Notes: generated by a model not told the origin, from the letters alone. A DNA stretch of 64,000 bases from an uncultured Eubacteriales bacterium (GCA_902801255.1 CADCHO010000001.1:51192-115191); one strand, 5' to 3'. Positions 51,558-60,941 are shown, counted from the first letter of the stretch. Numbers and translations are program-made.

Positions 51558-51589
51558 AGTATCTGCTTCACTATTGAAAAAACAAATAA

Positions 51590-52408
51590 TTAAAAGCTTA
51601 TAGATGTAATTGCTCTATAAGCATGATCTGCATATATGTCTCTAACAGCCGGCAGCTGGCCCATGCCTTCTATAATGCATACAGTTTCATATCCTTCGGC
51701 CGTAAACCGCGAATACCATGAGTCCGGATCATTCACCGAAGCCATGTCGTTAACGGCGTGATTCCCGGCGACCAGCATCATAGGTCTAAGTACGACCCGA
51801 CTGTAACTGCCTGCATTGACCGCTGCGATCACATCATCAAGTGAAGGTTCAGCCTCAACTGTTCCGATGTAGTAATCCGCTTTCCCCTTGTTTTTCAGTA
51901 TGCCCTGCATCTTATCATAAATCTCGTTTGCAGCTGCTTCAGTTCCATGACCCATGAAAACAATCGCAGTCTTTCCATCTTCGTAAGCAGCTGAAGCTTC
52001 TGTCAGTGCATCTGCAACTCTGGTGAAATCATCATCGGATGTGAGAAGAGGATCTCCTACCGCAGTCTTCGCAAACGAGCCTGCACGATCTGCCAATATA
52101 TTGCAGAGTTTGTCATACTCCAGTCCCTTCATGAGATGTGTAGGCTGTACCACGAGATTTTTTACTCCCCCTGATACTGCTTTTTCAAGAGCTTCCGAAA
52201 TGTTATCGATTCTGATGTTTTCTTTCCGGGCAATGATGTTGATAATGGTCTGGGAAGTAAAGCATCTGCAGATATTCCAGTTCTCTCCGGCAGCTTCGCT
52301 TATCGATTTTTCTACAGATTCAATATTCAGCTTTCGGCTTTCCGCAGAAGTTGTGCCGAAGCTTACGACCAGCAATTCATTTTCTGCATTCATTTCTTTT
52401 CCAATCAT
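51590..52408 (-). CDS. cbiK: Cytoplasmic sirohydrochlorin cobaltochelatase
   Basis: The 272-residue CbiK lacks a signal peptide. NELLVVSFGTTSAESR, VVQPTHLMKGLEYDKL, IVFMGHGTEAAANE and LVAGNHAVNDMASVNDPDSW correspond block by block to the exported paralogue 460 bases downstream. It would insert cobalt into sirohydrochlorin inside the cell, at the start of the anaerobic corrin pathway. The ATG overlaps the stop of the homocysteine methyltransferase gene (ATGA), so it belongs to the methyl-transfer operon upstream and is not controlled by the riboswitch, which lies after it. Confidence 0.92.
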   Translation of the reverse strand: MIGKEMNAENELLVVSFGTTSAESRKLNIESVEKSISEAAGENWNICRCFTSQTIINIIARKENIRIDNISEALEKAVSGGVKNLVVQPTHLMKGLEYDKLCNILADRAGSFAKTAVGDPLLTSDDDFTRVADALTEASAAYEDGKTAIVFMGHGTEAAANEIYDKMQGILKNKGKADYYIGTVEAEPSLDDVIAAVNAGSYSRVVLRPMMLVAGNHAVNDMASVNDPDSWYSRFTAEGYETVCIIEGMGQLPAVRDIYADHAYRAITSISF

Positions 52409-53622
52409 ATTATTAATCCGTATCTGCGCACCATCGGAGCAAGCTCTTCATCAGAAAGGTTTCCGGCATAGAGCGCCCTCCCCTGATACAGCATCAGAAC
52501 TTCATCAAGTAGCGCCGCATCATCGCAGACTATACAGAGCGGCTTTCTGACAGCGTACTGAGCCGCTTCAAACTCATCTAAATCCGACTCGCAGTTTATC
52601 TTTATTGTGATGATCTGCGAATCACTTTTATTTGCTTTTCTTATCTGTTCCTCAAGGTCCGGACCGCATTCGATGACCTCTGCCGCCTCAATGCCCGGTT
52701 CAAGAATGAACGCATCTTTCTCGGTAGCACAGACTATCTTGTCTCTGTGCTTAGGATCAGGCTTTCTGAGCTCAAACCCTTCCAGTTCAGGTTCTATCTT
52801 TGCGATGTGCTCAGGTCCTGTGCCGCAGCATCCTCCAAAAATAGCAGCTCCAAGCTCCGTGAATTCTCTGGTATATTTCACGAATTCATCCGGCGGGCAG
52901 TCATAGACCGTCTCTCCGTTTACGGTCTTAGGGAGGCCGGCATTAGGCTTTATGGCAAACGGCACTTCAGCGAGATCACGAAGTCGTTTTGCCTGCTCGA
53001 GCATCTCTTTAGGACCGGTACTGCAGTTTAGGCCGAAAGCATCTATCCCCATGCTTTGCAATATTACAAGGGCTGCCCGTATGTCAGATCCGGTAAGTGT
53101 ACGACCTTTCTCATCACATGTAAACGAAACGAGTACAGGCTTGTCACTCACATCCTTCACTGCCAGCAGCGCAGCACGTGCATCAGGCACTGTCATGATA
53201 GTCTCAATAACGAACATATCCACTCCGGCTTCTTCCATTGCCTCCGCCTGTTCGTGATAAATATCGTACAGTTCACCGAATGTGAGATCTCCAAGAGGAG
53301 CGAGGAACTTGCCGCTTGTAGCTATGTCCCCTGCTACAAGAGCTTTTCCGGCCGCTGCTTCCTTAGAGATCGCCACAAGACGCTTGTTGAAATCTGCGAC
53401 CATATTGAAAATGCCGTTCTCCTCGAGCTTCACGCGGTTAGCTCCGAATGTAGGCGCATAAACGATATCGCTGCCGGCTTCTATGTATTCTTCCTGAAGC
53501 TGTTTCATCACCTCAGGATGCTCGAGCACCCATGCTTCGGTGCACTTGCTTCCGTCATATCCCCTTTTCTGAAGCTCTGTTCCGTTTGCTCCGTCAAGTA
53601 TTAGCGGGAAATATAATTCCAT
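52405..53622 (-). CDS. Homocysteine S-methyltransferase family protein with truncated pterin-like tail
   Basis: Residues 1-290 form a homocysteine-binding barrel (MetH module 1 type). DGANGTELQKRGYD is at the start, and zinc cysteines occur in FGLNCSTGP and GGCCGTGPEHI. The last 110 residues do not make a complete domain. INCESDLDEFEAAQ, RKPLCIVCDDAALLDEVLML and QGRALYAGNLSDEEL recall the middle strands of the MetH pterin-binding barrel, but the folate-binding start is missing. It therefore probably takes methyl groups from a corrinoid protein, not from folate bound on the same chain. The upstream gene supplies a corrinoid-fused methyltransferase. AGAGGA lies ahead of the ATG. Confidence 0.85.
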   Translation of the reverse strand: MELYFPLILDGANGTELQKRGYDGSKCTEAWVLEHPEVMKQLQEEYIEAGSDIVYAPTFGANRVKLEENGIFNMVADFNKRLVAISKEAAAGKALVAGDIATSGKFLAPLGDLTFGELYDIYHEQAEAMEEAGVDMFVIETIMTVPDARAALLAVKDVSDKPVLVSFTCDEKGRTLTGSDIRAALVILQSMGIDAFGLNCSTGPKEMLEQAKRLRDLAEVPFAIKPNAGLPKTVNGETVYDCPPDEFVKYTREFTELGAAIFGGCCGTGPEHIAKIEPELEGFELRKPDPKHRDKIVCATEKDAFILEPGIEAAEVIECGPDLEEQIRKANKSDSQIITIKINCESDLDEFEAAQYAVRKPLCIVCDDAALLDEVLMLYQGRALYAGNLSDEELAPMVRRYGLII

Positions 53623-53646
53623 ATCTTTTCCTCTGTTTTCTCGTTA

Positions 53647-55401
53647 TCAGGACAGCATCTGTATGGCGGCGCGCGCGGCGGCTGCCGCGTCCGGCGTATA
53701 CATGTCTGCGCCGATCTGTTCGCAGAATTCCTGCGTAACAGGCGCGCCGCCGATCAGTATCTTCACCTTGTCGCGTATCTGTCTCTCTTCAGCCAGCTTT
53801 ACCACGCGGTCTATCTCACCCATGCTGGTAGTCAGCAGTGTGGAGCAGGCGATTATATCGCATTCGCCGTCAATAGCCGCCTGTATGAAATCCCCAGCAC
53901 TCACATCACAGCCGAGGTCTATGACTTCAAGGCCGCTGCCTTCCATCATTATTTTTACCAGGTTTTTGCCTATATCGTGCAGGTCACCCCTGACTGTTCC
54001 CAGGCATACCCTGCCTGCTGCAGTACTTCCATCTCCGCCCGCGAGCAACGGCTTAAGTATTTCTGTAGCTGCGGACATACAGTTAGCGGCTCTGAGCATC
54101 TCAGGCACGAATACCTCTCCAAGAGAGAAATCTTCACCAAGTTCATTCATGCCTCTTACCAGGCCATCAGTAAGTATGGTCTGCGCATCCTCGCCCTGAT
54201 CAAGAGCTGCTTTTACCGCTTCCACAGTAATGCTTACATCTCCGTCCTGAAGAGCCTCTGATATCTCGTCAAAAATAGTCTTTCCGATCCTTGATCCGGT
54301 TTTTTCATCTTCCTTTGCAGCTGTTTTTCCGGAGACTGTGCCTGTGCTGTCAAAAACAAGCCTTACAGGATTCTTTCTTTCTGTTGACGCAGAAGTGAAT
54401 CTCGGCAGATGTACCCCTTCGTTATATTTTCTTATTTCATCATCTATCCACGGATCAACGTGCTTATACACGGTCCCTGCTATACCGTATGTAATCGACG
54501 GTATGAAGTGCCCTCCCGGGCAGTATTCATGTAAAGCACGCTTTACATATTTGCGCACTTCCTCTTCACCTGCATCCTCTCTGTCGATAGCTGCACCGAT
54601 GCCGCCCATCAGTACCATACTGCCTTTAAGCCTTCTCTGCAGAGCCGGGATATCGTTCTCAGGAAGAACACCCTGCCAGACCTGTATCCCTATCTCCGCC
54701 ATGTCTTCGACTATAGGTGCAAGATAGGAATCCGCATGGTGTATAGCGATAACGCCCTGCTCCCTTATGTATCCATAGAACCTGCGGTAAGACTCCTTAT
54801 AGAATTCACGCCACATATCCGGCTTCATGAAGAGTGCATCCTTTGTTCCCCAGTCATCATGTGAAAATATCACATCAGGTTTCAGATTCTCTATAAGATG
54901 CTTCACATATGCAAGCCTGTAATCAGTAATATAATCTATGAGCTCATGCATCTCCTGCGGATGGTCATAGAGATTTGTAAGCACATCCCGGAATGGCATC
55001 AGAAAATGGCATTGCTCAAAAATGCCCGTGCCCATAAATCCCGCTACAAGACGTTCATTACCTGCGAGTTCCCTTACTTTAGCACGGAAAGCCGCCCAGT
55101 CCTCCGGATCACTGCTATGAGGGATAAAATCCGGAGCATGAACGTATTCACGCCATCTGGTTATATCTTTAATTACTTTATTCTCATCAGTTACAAGAGG
55201 CATCGACCCCGGTGCGTCAGCCGGCCAGTCAATTACGGTACCCCAGTGGTCCGTGATGGTCGCTCCCGGTCTTCTGCCCTGATGCAAATACCTGCCTATA
55301 GGGTCGCCAAGTGCCATCTGAAGAGCTTCGTACTGCACGAGCTGCCTCTCCGGCTTTCCGTCCGGTTTCAGTAATTCAAGAAAAATCTCTTTTGCTGTCA
55401 T
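53647..55401 (-). CDS. UroD-type methyltransferase fused to a corrinoid-binding domain (CmuA-like layout)
   Basis: The 584-residue protein combines a UroD-like barrel (residues 1-345) with a corrinoid domain. The latter has a helical cap at about 375-465 and a B12-binding fold with D473-x-H475-x-x-G478 (GDLHDIGKNLVK), LEVIDLGCDVS and LIGGAPVTQEF. The same arrangement is known in chloromethane methyltransferase CmuA. The barrel lacks the HxC zinc motif of MtaA-type enzymes; the matching strand reads AIHHADSYLAP, followed by LMGGIGAAIDRED and HFIPSITYGI. The methyl donor is therefore unlikely to be activated in the MtaA way. It precedes a homocysteine methyltransferase gene, a plausible acceptor enzyme. 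Confidence 0.87.
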   Translation of the reverse strand: MTAKEIFLELLKPDGKPERQLVQYEALQMALGDPIGRYLHQGRRPGATITDHWGTVIDWPADAPGSMPLVTDENKVIKDITRWREYVHAPDFIPHSSDPEDWAAFRAKVRELAGNERLVAGFMGTGIFEQCHFLMPFRDVLTNLYDHPQEMHELIDYITDYRLAYVKHLIENLKPDVIFSHDDWGTKDALFMKPDMWREFYKESYRRFYGYIREQGVIAIHHADSYLAPIVEDMAEIGIQVWQGVLPENDIPALQRRLKGSMVLMGGIGAAIDREDAGEEEVRKYVKRALHEYCPGGHFIPSITYGIAGTVYKHVDPWIDDEIRKYNEGVHLPRFTSASTERKNPVRLVFDSTGTVSGKTAAKEDEKTGSRIGKTIFDEISEALQDGDVSITVEAVKAALDQGEDAQTILTDGLVRGMNELGEDFSLGEVFVPEMLRAANCMSAATEILKPLLAGGDGSTAAGRVCLGTVRGDLHDIGKNLVKIMMEGSGLEVIDLGCDVSAGDFIQAAIDGECDIIACSTLLTTSMGEIDRVVKLAEERQIRDKVKILIGGAPVTQEFCEQIGADMYTPDAAAAARAAIQMLS

Positions 55402-55414
55402 TTATAATACCCTT

Positions 55415-55975
55415 TCAGTCGATCAGCACACATGATGTGAAACACATCGTGTTTTCGCCATAGTTATACTTTAATCCCGACCTGATAGCCACGTCACTTA
55501 CCAGCAGTCCGTAAGCTTCCATAGAAGAAACCATTTTGTCAGGATGCCTGCACGGCCTGTCAGGATAAGTGCACGCGCGGCAGAGCCTGCAAGTACCCGC
55601 ACCCATAGGCAGGCATTCCGGATAAAACTGTCTTACCTGTCTGACAAGTGTGTCAAAAGCCTTTTTGTGCTTCTGCATTATGGCTGCCGTCCCGTCCATA
55701 TCGAAGCTATCGGAGAGATCTCCTTCAGTCTGGACTATTATTCCGCGATGATAGGCTTCGGCACAATCTTTTGCTCTTTCTATGCTTCCTACGGCAGGCG
55801 GACAGCTCCAGCTTTTGCCATAGCTTTTGCAGCGGTCCGCAGAACACATGTTGCGGACTTCCTCTCTGAACTCAAGTGAATCCATCGCCAGAGGAGCAGA
55901 ATAAGTAAATCCCGCTTCCTTCGCAAGAGTTATGAGTTCATCTATTCCCGGTTTTTGTCCTGTTGCTTTGATCAT
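55415..55975 (-). CDS. DUF2284 metal-binding protein
   Basis: The 186-residue protein has many cysteines in the DUF2284 pattern: VRNMCSADRCKSYGKSWSCPPAVG near residues 46-70 (key cysteines C-x4-C-x8-C) and GTCRLCRACTYPDRPCRHPDKM near 125-146. These probably bind iron-sulfur or other metal centres. The family is of unknown function and often occurs in anaerobes with methyltransferase or redox clusters. It is the first gene of the cluster with the corrinoid-fused methyltransferase. Its start is close behind the terminator of mgtE, and a TATAAT lies only 14 bases before the ATG. Confidence 0.85.
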   Translation of the reverse strand: MIKATGQKPGIDELITLAKEAGFTYSAPLAMDSLEFREEVRNMCSADRCKSYGKSWSCPPAVGSIERAKDCAEAYHRGIIVQTEGDLSDSFDMDGTAAIMQKHKKAFDTLVRQVRQFYPECLPMGAGTCRLCRACTYPDRPCRHPDKMVSSMEAYGLLVSDVAIRSGLKYNYGENTMCFTSCVLID

Positions 55976-55995
55976 GGCTTTTGCCTGTTATTATA

Positions 55996-56031
55996 CAAAA
56001 TGCTGCTGCCCTGATACGGGCAACAGCATTC
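55996..56031 (-). terminator. Intrinsic terminator of the pcrA-ligA-mgtE operon
   Basis: AATGCTGTTGCCC and GGGCAGCAGCATT form a 13-base stem with one G-U pair and a 6-7-base loop, followed on the minus strand by TTGTATAATAAC. It lies 23 bases after the mgtE stop. The distal T-rich part contains TATAAT, which may double as the -10 box of the next gene. Confidence 0.8.
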
Positions 56032-56053
56032 TTCATATTCGTTTTTTATTTCA

Positions 56054-57451
56054 TCATATGTGCAGGAACAGTCCCGCCATAATGAAATACGTACAAAGTG
56101 AGATCATGTCGGTGATCGATGCCATCATAGGTCCCGCCATCAGCGCAGGGTCGATGCCTATGCGTTTAGCCACCATAGGCAGCATGGATCCGATCAGCTT
56201 TGCGATTATTACGATAAGGATCATGGACACACATACCGTGACTGCCACAAGCGGCGGATTATGGTCGAGATACACTATCCTGAAGTAGTTTAGTATACTC
56301 AGGCAGATACCGACTATAACACCGACTCTGATCTCCTTCCACATTACTTTTATAAAATCTCCGAGTTCGAGCTCGCCGGTCGCCATACCACGGATAACCA
56401 GTGTTGATGACTGCGAACCCGAGTTACCGCCGGTACCCATCAGCATCGGCATGTAAATTACCAGAGCAATTACAGCAGACATAGCATCCTCAAATCTTGC
56501 CAGTATGCCTCCTGTCACGAAGTATGAGCACATGAGCAGAAACAGCCACGGCAGCCTCGCCTTGACGTGCTGCCATACGGACCGGTCGAGGTACTCCCTG
56601 TCCGAAGTGTCGATGACACCGCCCATACGCTCGATATCCTCTGTCGCCTCTTCTTCGATGACTTCGAGGATGTCGTCGACGGTAACAATACCGACAAGTC
56701 TGAATTCATTGTCTACTACCGGGATGGCCAGATAACCGTATCTGGTGAACAGGTCGGATACTTCCTCCTGGTCGTCGTCTACATGAGCGACTACAGGGTC
56801 GTCATGCATGAGGTCGGAAACCTTCATCGTATCCGGTGAAATGACCAGAGACTTAAGCGATACTACACCGATAAGCTTGCGGCCGCTGTCAACCACATAG
56901 CACGTATAAATCGTTTCTGAATCCAGACCTACATCCTTGATGTGATCAAGAGCCTGCCTTACCGTATCATCCTTTTTAAGGTTGATATATTCCGGCGTCA
57001 TCAGAGCGCCCGCGCTGTCTTCCTTGTACTTGAGGAATGTGTTTATCAGACGGCGCTCGCTCTTAGGCGTCTTGTCGAGTATCTTATTAACAATATTTGA
57101 CGGCAGTTCTTCAAGAACGTCGATCATATCATCGAAGTCGAGCTCATCAAGTATGTATTTGATCTCGGGATCGGTTATGATGTTTATGATATCTACCTGA
57201 TCCTCAACACTCAGCTCGGCAAATACATCTACGCTTATATCTTTCGGAAGCGCTCTAAAGAGAACGACCATTGTTTTGAGGTCGAATTCTCTTCTGATGT
57301 CTACCAGCATTTCTGCTATCTCAACTTCATTATGTTTCAGGAGTTCATCCCGGGCATGGAAATACTTCTTAGTCTCGAGGAGCTCGATTATTTTGTAAAA
57401 GGAATCCTCGTATGCCTGATCCATGTCTGGAACCATGTTTGCATTCTCCAT
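56054..57451 (-). CDS. mgtE: Magnesium transporter MgtE
   Basis: The 465-residue protein is a dimeric magnesium channel gated by cytoplasmic magnesium. The N-terminal helical superfamily domain (about 1-135), two CBS domains (about 140-260, for example LMTPEYINLKKDDTVRQALD and YLAIPVVDNEF) and five membrane helices follow in the usual order. MGTGGNSGSQSSTLVIRGMA is the pore-region signature. AAGGAGG precedes the ATG. It is the last gene of the operon behind ligA. Confidence 0.95.
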   Translation of the reverse strand: MENANMVPDMDQAYEDSFYKIIELLETKKYFHARDELLKHNEVEIAEMLVDIRREFDLKTMVVLFRALPKDISVDVFAELSVEDQVDIINIITDPEIKYILDELDFDDMIDVLEELPSNIVNKILDKTPKSERRLINTFLKYKEDSAGALMTPEYINLKKDDTVRQALDHIKDVGLDSETIYTCYVVDSGRKLIGVVSLKSLVISPDTMKVSDLMHDDPVVAHVDDDQEEVSDLFTRYGYLAIPVVDNEFRLVGIVTVDDILEVIEEEATEDIERMGGVIDTSDREYLDRSVWQHVKARLPWLFLLMCSYFVTGGILARFEDAMSAVIALVIYMPMLMGTGGNSGSQSSTLVIRGMATGELELGDFIKVMWKEIRVGVIVGICLSILNYFRIVYLDHNPPLVAVTVCVSMILIVIIAKLIGSMLPMVAKRIGIDPALMAGPMMASITDMISLCTYFIMAGLFLHI

Positions 57452-57488
57452 TGGTCCGTCCTCCTTTCTATGTAAAGTTTACTTTACC

Positions 57489-59447
57489 TTATTCAGTGCC
57501 TCCGGACAGCATTTCTATTATCTCATCTTCAGTTATGATCTCCACTCCCAGTTCGCGGGCTGCCCTGTTTTTTGACGAGCCCGAATTCGGATCATTTGTT
57601 ATGAGATAATCCGTTTTTGCGGATACTGACCCGGCGACCTTGCCGCCCTCGGCTTCTATCTCAGCCTTGAGGTCCTTGCGGTTTGCGTAATGCACGAGGC
57701 TTCCGGTTATGACGAAGGTCTTTCCCTCAAGACTTGTACCGGCTGCCTCATAGCTCTCGTCGATCGTAAGCATGCTCAGAAGGTCCGCTATCTCTGCCTT
57801 GTTCTTTTCATCAGCAAAGAAACGTACATAATCGCCTGCCATGACAGGCCCTACCTTGTCAATTTCCTTTAGCGTCTCTTCATCCAGGCTCTCTATATCA
57901 CTCCACTTGTTGCGGCATGAGCGCGATATGATATTTGATGTCGCTACACCTATTCCCGGAATTCCCAGGCCGTAGAGCAGCCTTGCTGCTGTGGTATGCG
58001 AGGCTTTTTTTGCTGACTCTATAAGGTTATCATACGACTTGACCCCGAAGCCCTCCATGCTAATAATAGCACTTTTATGCTCCTCGAGCCTGAATAAATC
58101 TGCAAGATCGCTCAGAGCTCCGATGCCTATCAGTTTTAGCAGTCCGGACTCCGACAGGCCCTCAATGTTCATGGCATCTCTTGAAACGAAGTGCTCAAAC
58201 CTTTTGACGTGTTTCGCCAGACAGTCAGGGTTGGTACAGATGAGTGTTTTTGTGCCTTCATCGTCTCTGACAAGCGTTCTTCCGCCGCATACCGGGCATG
58301 TCTCCGGTATATCTATTTTGCCGCTTCTTGTAAGATTCCCGGCAAGCTGCGGTATTATCATATTTGCTTTGTATACCTGGATGGTGTCGCCGATCCCGAG
58401 CTCAAGATCTTCCATAATGTTGAGATTGTGCACCGATGCGCGTGACACTGTAGTGCCCTCAAGCTGTACGGGGTCAAATATGGCCACCGGATTGAGCAGT
58501 CCCGTACGCGACGGGCTCCACTCTATCTCTCGGAGTACTGTCTCCGCCTGCTGATCGCGCCACTTGAATGCGATCGAGTCCTTCGGATACTTCGCCGTCT
58601 CACCGAGAGTCGATGCGAAATCTGCATCTTCAAGTGTCAGTACAAGTCCGTCTGACGGTATGTCAAAAGACTTTATTGCCTCTTCATATTTATCTATGGC
58701 ATCGAGCAGGTTGTCCTTATCGACCATGACATAGTCTACGATCTCAAAGCCCTGCGTCTTCATCCATTCCATCTTCTCCCTGCGGCTTGATGTCTCGAAG
58801 CCTTCGGAAAGAGTCAGGCTGAAAGCATAGAAATTTACGCTTCTTTCTGCGGTCACTTTAGGATCGAGCTGACGGATACTTCCGCTGCACAGATTCCTCG
58901 GATTCTTATACTTTGCATCAGTATCCTCGATAGCCTCGTTTATCTTTTCGAAATCCGAATACCTTATAACAGCTTCTCCGCGCACGATCACCCTGCCCTT
59001 ATGAGGTATGCTCTTCGGAACATTGCGGCATGCAAGCACGTTGGCTGTGATGAGCTCTCCCTCAACGCCGTTGCCCCGCGTGACGCCCTGAGAGAGTCTG
59101 CCGTTCTCGTATGTGATGCCGACAGTGAGACCGTCAAGCTTCCACGAAAGCAGTCCCTCTTTATCCCCAAGCCAGGCCATCAGCTCATCCCTGTCCTTGG
59201 TCTTGTTGAGCGAAAGCATCTTGATCTCATGTACTATCTTAGGCAGCCCTGCCGCAGTCTCAAAGCCTACATTGATTGACGGGCTGTCATCTCTTATGTA
59301 ACCGGTCTCATCCTCGAGCGCCAGAAGCTCGTCATACATCTCGTCATACTCGTAGTTCGTAATGATCTCAACGCCCTGCGTATAGTAAGCATGAGAAGCT
59401 TCATTCAGTTTTTCGACCAGTTCGTCTATCCTTTTCCTCTGATCCAT
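57489..59447 (-). CDS. ligA: NAD-dependent DNA ligase
   Basis: LigA seals nicks in DNA. The domain order is intact: the N-terminal Ia domain, adenylation site KLDG in SWKLDGLTVG near residue 110, OB fold, four-cysteine zinc finger (CPVCGGRTL and CTNPDC), helix-hairpin-helix repeats and a C-terminal BRCT domain (GKTFVITGSLVHYANR). The length is 652. The adenylation motif differs slightly from the more common KIDG and its flanks, so it is one of the more divergent clostridial ligases. Whether it is the only ligase gene cannot be told here. Confidence 0.95.
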   Translation of the reverse strand: MDQRKRIDELVEKLNEASHAYYTQGVEIITNYEYDEMYDELLALEDETGYIRDDSPSINVGFETAAGLPKIVHEIKMLSLNKTKDRDELMAWLGDKEGLLSWKLDGLTVGITYENGRLSQGVTRGNGVEGELITANVLACRNVPKSIPHKGRVIVRGEAVIRYSDFEKINEAIEDTDAKYKNPRNLCSGSIRQLDPKVTAERSVNFYAFSLTLSEGFETSSRREKMEWMKTQGFEIVDYVMVDKDNLLDAIDKYEEAIKSFDIPSDGLVLTLEDADFASTLGETAKYPKDSIAFKWRDQQAETVLREIEWSPSRTGLLNPVAIFDPVQLEGTTVSRASVHNLNIMEDLELGIGDTIQVYKANMIIPQLAGNLTRSGKIDIPETCPVCGGRTLVRDDEGTKTLICTNPDCLAKHVKRFEHFVSRDAMNIEGLSESGLLKLIGIGALSDLADLFRLEEHKSAIISMEGFGVKSYDNLIESAKKASHTTAARLLYGLGIPGIGVATSNIISRSCRNKWSDIESLDEETLKEIDKVGPVMAGDYVRFFADEKNKAEIADLLSMLTIDESYEAAGTSLEGKTFVITGSLVHYANRKDLKAEIEAEGGKVAGSVSAKTDYLITNDPNSGSSKNRAARELGVEIITEDEIIEMLSGGTE

Positions 59448-59456
59448 ATCCTTTAC

Positions 59457-60941
59457 CTATCTGATAATGATCCTCCTGTCTACGCGTCCGCCAAGGCCCT
59501 TGTGTTCTTCGAGGTACTTCTTCAGCACTCCGAAAGCATCTTCGCTTAATACCTTCAAACCGTCAGTCTTTATCAGCTCTTCATTAGTCTGGTCAAGAAC
59601 GGATTCGGAATTTATGAAATAAAATTCCTGAAGACCGATGTCAAACAGCTGATCATTGAGCACAGGCTGTCCTTTGAATGAAAGCTCGAGTTCGCCGGTG
59701 CTCTTTGTATACACTATATGAAGTGTACGCGATGTGTGGAAGAACGCATCTTTCCAGTCATCAAGGACCTCGTCCCTGAGCATGTAGCCTATCATGTGCT
59801 TCAGCTGCTTTCCGTTGACCCTTACTCGGTATATTTTTCCGTCATACGGATAGGCCTCCCTGAGATCCTGAAGCGTTACAGTCATGTCCATTCCGTAGCA
59901 TCTGGTGCTGGAACTAGCCATCAGCATTACATCAACATCGAGAGAATCGGTAAAAGCATCAACAAAGAGCTGCCCTACTTCCGTAGTATTGCCCCTTCCG
60001 TAATTGTCAAGATCTCTCTTCAGCCTTGTTACGATGGTGCCGTACTTCTCATCAATATCCATCTGATAGGTGTTGACCATGGCTTTTACAAACCTGTCCT
60101 CAGGACAATGGTCCTCATCTATCGGAACCAGTTTCCAATCCCATTTCTCTATATTGCCTGCTGCTCCGGCAGAAGGATCGACAAAAAGATGCAGCTCTCC
60201 TACATGAGAGTTTCCCATCCCTGCCTGAACAATGAGTATATCGTTGACTACTGCAGGTTCGTCCAGATATGTGTGCGAATGTCCGCCTATTATTACTTTT
60301 ACTCCGAGAGAAGGATCCAGTGACTTTGCAAGCTCGATATCATCATCGATCCCGATGTGTGTCAGAAGCACCGTCATGTCGGGGCTTTTGCCGTTTTCCC
60401 TTTCGTGCTCTACGATACATCTGATTTCTTCGGCTGCATCTTTTACTGTGACAAAAGTACCTACCAGTCCTTCAGCGCGGGTCTGATCTGCTATATTCTC
60501 TGTAAGCAGCCCGATGAAAAGTACCCTGAGTCTCCCAAAAGTATAGGATTCGCTTGGCTTAAAGAGTGTCCTGTCGTTCTTCCTCACCCTGAAGTTTGCA
60601 TTCAATATCGGAAAATCAGCATATCTGGATACAAACATCATATGTGAGATCCCGTAGTCCAGCTCATGATTTCCGAGCGACATCATGTCTATACCTACAA
60701 GGTTCAATATATCGATCGTGGAGAGTCCCTGAAAATCACTGTCTATGAGTGACCCCTGAAAGGCATCTCCTGCTATACAGTAAAGAGTATGAGGATACTC
60801 TTTTTTCACCTTGTCTACGTAACCTGCCAGCTGGGCAAGGCTGCATATTGTTCTGCCGCTCTCATCCTTATCTCCGACAAAATTTCCGTGGATATCATTT
60901 GAGTGCAGTATAACTATCTCTCTGAGTTTTTTCTGTGTCAA
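59457..60941 (-). CDS. 5'-nucleotidase/UshA-family metallophosphoesterase without signal peptide
   Basis: The 494-residue protein has an N-terminal calcineurin-like metallophosphoesterase domain (HSNDIHGNF, AGDAFQGS, SLGNHELDYG, THIGIDDD, GGHSHTYLD). A C-terminal 5'-nucleotidase domain follows, with EVGQLFVDAFTDSLDVDV and YPYDGKIYRVRVNGKQLKHM. UshA relatives are usually exported, but this one lacks any signal peptide, so it should act in the cytoplasm on a nucleotide or sugar-nucleotide. Its ATG overlaps the pcrA stop by four bases and ligA follows, suggesting a nucleotide clean-up role linked to DNA metabolism (inference). Confidence 0.88.
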   Translation of the reverse strand: MTQKKLREIVILHSNDIHGNFVGDKDESGRTICSLAQLAGYVDKVKKEYPHTLYCIAGDAFQGSLIDSDFQGLSTIDILNLVGIDMMSLGNHELDYGISHMMFVSRYADFPILNANFRVRKNDRTLFKPSESYTFGRLRVLFIGLLTENIADQTRAEGLVGTFVTVKDAAEEIRCIVEHERENGKSPDMTVLLTHIGIDDDIELAKSLDPSLGVKVIIGGHSHTYLDEPAVVNDILIVQAGMGNSHVGELHLFVDPSAGAAGNIEKWDWKLVPIDEDHCPEDRFVKAMVNTYQMDIDEKYGTIVTRLKRDLDNYGRGNTTEVGQLFVDAFTDSLDVDVMLMASSSTRCYGMDMTVTLQDLREAYPYDGKIYRVRVNGKQLKHMIGYMLRDEVLDDWKDAFFHTSRTLHIVYTKSTGELELSFKGQPVLNDQLFDIGLQEFYFINSESVLDQTNEELIKTDGLKVLSEDAFGVLKKYLEEHKGLGGRVDRRIIIR

